In this document: positions 63,301-64,000 of the stretch, piece after piece | How positions within the stretch are numbered: position 1 is the first letter of the stretch | How the letters are laid out: each line of letters opens with the position of its first letter | NCBI GenBank assembly: GCA_049663345.1 | Contig: JBATDG010000053.1 | Span: forward strand, 1 to 64,000 | DNA length: 64,000 nucleotides | From: SZUA-365 sp049663345 | GTDB taxonomy: Bacteria > Bacteroidota > Ignavibacteria > SZUA-365 | Direction: 5' to 3' | Program-made: the position numbers and the translations under genes | Notes under the pieces: generated by a model | Told to the model about the DNA's origin: nothing | Database searches by the model: none | The model's input: the letters and a program-made list of their open reading frames with translations, nothing else

Positions 63301-64000
63301 TCGGGCAGGTTGCGTCATGATCGAGATCAATGTCGCTGGCCTGGAAACTACCGATACCCTGATCGGAATAACCCATCGGCTCGAAGACGGTCGGGAAGTC
63401 ACTTGCGGTCGAAGGAGCAGCAGCTGCGCCAGTCGAACGGAAGAAGTAACCCTTGTAGAATTCATTGGACTCAGCAGCATTCTGCGGAGTACCGGTCGGG
63501 AACAACGCAGCCGTACGATCGGCCACAGTACCCGGACCCCAGTTGCCAAGAGGAACAGTCGTACCACCAGGCTTGCCAGTGGACTTGAAGACCTCAACTG
63601 TGCTCACAACGTCAGGAATGACGCTGACTTCACACATGGAGGACTGGATAGAATAATCGCCTACGCCAGGAATGGTGCTAAGCTTGAGAATCGCACGCAG
63701 GTGGACAATGTCCGTACCCGCGAGGCTCAGCTTGCTGACATTCTGCGGTGCAAGCAGGAAGAAACGCACGGCGTTGTACTCAGTGTACGTGGGGACATCG
63801 CCAAGGATGCCCGGCAAGCTGGTGCCAGCAGGAACGTTGACGAGATACGCATCGAGAAGAAGACCCGTGTTCGGATCGACTACGTTCTCGGGGTTATCGA
63901 TACCACCAGCGCCACTATAGGCGATGTTCGCGGAAACCGAAGCGTAGAAACGCTTGGCACCGGAAGTCGACGGATAGAAGATCTTGTTGTCAGGAAGTTC
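57398..64000 (-). CDS. giant surface protein with Ig-like repeats and T9SS sorting domain (5' end outside window)
   Basis: The frame is open from the stop at 57398 to the window edge, so the gene continues beyond 64000 and at least 2200 residues are visible. TTG at 63817 is not a real start, since the frame runs on upstream as coding-like sequence (FYPSTSGAKRFYASVSANIA). Repeated blocks with a D-R-x-x-N or D-x-x-G-N centre recur near 63225 (LLDRFQNPVGG), 62525 (YDRFGNLVD), 60395 (YDRYGNQNM), 58830 (RDENGNIIRD) and 58400 (RDRYLNVVSD), as in invasin-type bacterial Ig-like domains. The C-terminus is a T9SS sorting domain (LSQNYPNPFNPTTMISYSLP, VVVYDLLGNKVKTLV, GNYILKMVAGDF). Uniform codon choice and a strong terminator suggest high expression. 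It may be a major surface or adhesive protein. Confidence 0.9.
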   Translation of the reverse strand, partial: ELPDNKIFYPSTSGAKRFYASVSANIAYSGAGGIDNPENVVDPNTGLLLDAYLVNVPAGTSLPGILGDVPTYTEYNAVRFFLLAPQNVSKLSLAGTDIVHLRAILKLSTIPGVGDYSIQSSMCEVSVIPDVVSTVEVFKSTGKPGGTTVPLGNWGPGTVADRTAALFPTGTPQNAAESNEFYKGYFFRSTGAAAAPSTASDFPTVFEPMGYSDQGIGSFQASDIDLDHDATCPIPMDTIVVSEHNKQLRLVARLLDRFQNPVGGRLVKFFVESETVPVTPPKTQLQSTTARGGFGEFGQVFITDDTLKRTTIGDTAQAGWVTSYFVSGRVGWQIVRVAMTPDTLAFDISDLGRNLGEGTVVGPTKRGFAPRVIIPIYQKADTTVRAEIFPYSAAATSPIPLPVDLVKLQVLEHHSVYIDAGSSLAQIDSYAPKFFAYSANPLAQEDRATHYNGVANTNIRPYIVDTLNMTNADPMDVKSITAGRTVTLLAREYDRFGNLVDNFSEFEDTARVRFRMWGDNWGSAPAPYSGAGTIAPASNWTRDEFGPMRKARYRHTRIGNLVSGVHINQTAFFTALEYPTPKLANATVFFEVTATAVLNGSGPVNIHRDTVKVVSVMKSPTRFDILRAGQDYSALGPGVGPVGQFELDGLPEARTIKFPPVINIAMPLGGDVNQHGLTDQGVDNILISQVYKRNISPIPVGKYECVNEDNVPLDKDGDALFLPDGSVNPDFERNPYSGLPTYLKLDAYNNLNPQTSPNDRYNDLNNGGNKYTVPSGARRDGTIFDITIAGGGDGIGTSGVGQNWDGALATKDDRRPVLLRATPIWENDPPTGGNAYLIPGQTREYGRLYADTVYTYTGTLSALKAAATRAEFMGTRTDMGNPGFYKLTGEGDRITRIGVSNWLPSDYLRAGLPHRGNPLPAIQSFRTRFGVGMSGGSDATGQVFGDFNRRAAVLGSAFGREVSVFGNTNLTFAPGAFLRVVDSTSEQVIDLRVVAPDLMDMAGNVVDDTLSYDQAKATIVRRANRLDPFNPLFHLDDTYFDINVTDIQGPNMSVNRIGELPIQRVNRSTHGLMVAAVRQFFGPARTNRLRHTFVVVPYRIAFTSIFPSSYDITANTFDKSTLPVGILPIQADIDTLPRVSPMFYPDPYGTPINQFEIFSRIYGQIRHGATIDQIPNNANTPFARPDTIFRDQWYTYSVTPYDRYGNQNMRDSMYVNLGTRHTTWEFTNVNAMGASGNLEITGGGRYFEAKPVGFPQNNQLRQDSIILYNLSLVSAGNRNDFLGMKPDDKRLGDAVGDRAGELLRDGILPANAIAIRPVAIKMPYAPNNFTLSTPALSNTSLFRMDHTGNCLDTLGVKYDGLTQDFLRLQWQPARYSDPTYNNPNDTIRYEWYAIIDSVGGTQSLTVSILADNDGKNPSLTLSGDKVRELLFRPNMLPQPNRDSLVMRVKWFVRAFSKIAGLETYSDTAGATVRNNPLPTEPLVISINRLPDSPPTAVQPPDGGTEFVDGTTPLDVLWSAASDINNRKGDVLDNNLVGDPGPFMIYNPSTRKWELDPSRTIDTLSYMWVGRVVSTFPVGKGAAIGTVIVIDGGTSTGIQVPTSDLDALFAGFSSDPTSTSADSVKIEWFVYTKDFNVNDALPLEQVEFPFVPGIFTDPALALNGDTSRWSPTSCQPHWIVSGPFRLALTKLKGGGVEIDPMAGDPDINALVGEEICFTLTARDENGNIIRDWDSPSKNNPATTLKLNGSTANTDTSQASWNSDPDGYTWALITQDGTALTSIGPNEWSIPASAFKDGVAIVCIVHTMAGKGVTIEVTPTIANLNQTSATMNFGADEITNYLVDITGATGNPDEVYLLRRYELVVSPRDRYLNVVSDRTIRTRFTARFPGEFDQNQPGLSDIFSGEVFIKGTTNYFLASRLRRIDSKNEERQWVLAYASIDNTIDGRTDPYQILDHAPNPFALQTPADQTELKLMHAIDQEQFTWVKAAPQDPYTNIQISRFDPATFSDEVTYMIRFVDAASLTRAVDFASDDQGKEATFTSNHGQLAGIIDIISGLPTTKSQDIVWYVEATDGLYTTQSSPPYNDPASRPGYRLKLTKDLILSTGNTAPAAFALSQNYPNPFNPTTMISYSLPKSTQVSVVVYDLLGNKVKTLVNESVDAGSYEVVWNATNDLGVQVPSGNYILKMVAGDFSQTRKMTLLK

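Noticed and set aside
63815..63817. TTG as the start of the giant protein
   Set aside because: The same frame continues without a stop to the window edge and the upstream translation looks like ordinary protein, so the true start is beyond 64000.

Overview
The window looks like a chromosome segment from an uncultured or little-studied member of the Bacteroidota/Chlorobiota (FCB) superphylum, probably an Ignavibacteria- or Kapabacteria-like lineage. The evidence is indirect. Five proteins end in type IX secretion (Por/T9SS) C-terminal sorting domains, there is a PorV-like barrel, a carboxypeptidase-domain TonB receptor is paired with a DUF4249-type lipoprotein, and there are many lipobox proteins. 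Base composition is fairly GC-rich. I see no rRNA, tRNA, CRISPR array, transposase or phage gene.

Layout. 1-579: repeats. 580-5922: housekeeping genes on the + strand (inositol phosphatase, PfkB kinase, mtnA, recO, HtrA protease). 6163-15810: a PAP2 protein and two very large T9SS cargo proteins on the - strand. 16277-19088: a PorV-like barrel, two lipoproteins and tadA, closely packed. 19281-22734: a cobalamin riboswitch, a BtuB-type receptor and a surface beta-propeller lipoprotein that resembles a BtuG. 22804-24726: a class A PBP. 25214-35801: a [NiFe]-hydrogenase maturation island, hypF-C-D-E on + and hypA-B on -, with a Ni/Co-type transporter and a His-rich HypB, but no hydrogenase structural gene in view. 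36050-42267: an EamA transporter, an orphan MacB-type permease, a receptor-like fragment, pepT and a PQQ-type sugar dehydrogenase exported by T9SS. 42426-51740 (- strand): a 48-residue membrane protein, an FAD oxidoreductase, an atypical sigma54-type regulator, an OmpA/thrombospondin-3 protein, a small unknown protein and the DUF4249/TonB receptor pair. 52106-57303: an SNF transporter and an M20 peptidase-dapB-dapA-S66 peptidase operon. 57398-64000: the 3' part of a giant T9SS surface protein.

The most unusual content is not protein-coding. In the left 43 kb the intergenic spaces carry strictly periodic, degenerate tandem arrays with units of 7, 8 or 9 bases. Several are arranged as two opposed arms around a centre, and two of those centres contain modular palindromes. 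The arrays repeatedly touch genes: they supply or abut stop codons (7103, 36956, 39032, 19088), and one supplies the ribosome binding site of the next gene (38481-38488). None are visible between 43 and 64 kb.

All calls are from reading the sequence and from family knowledge. No database search was run.
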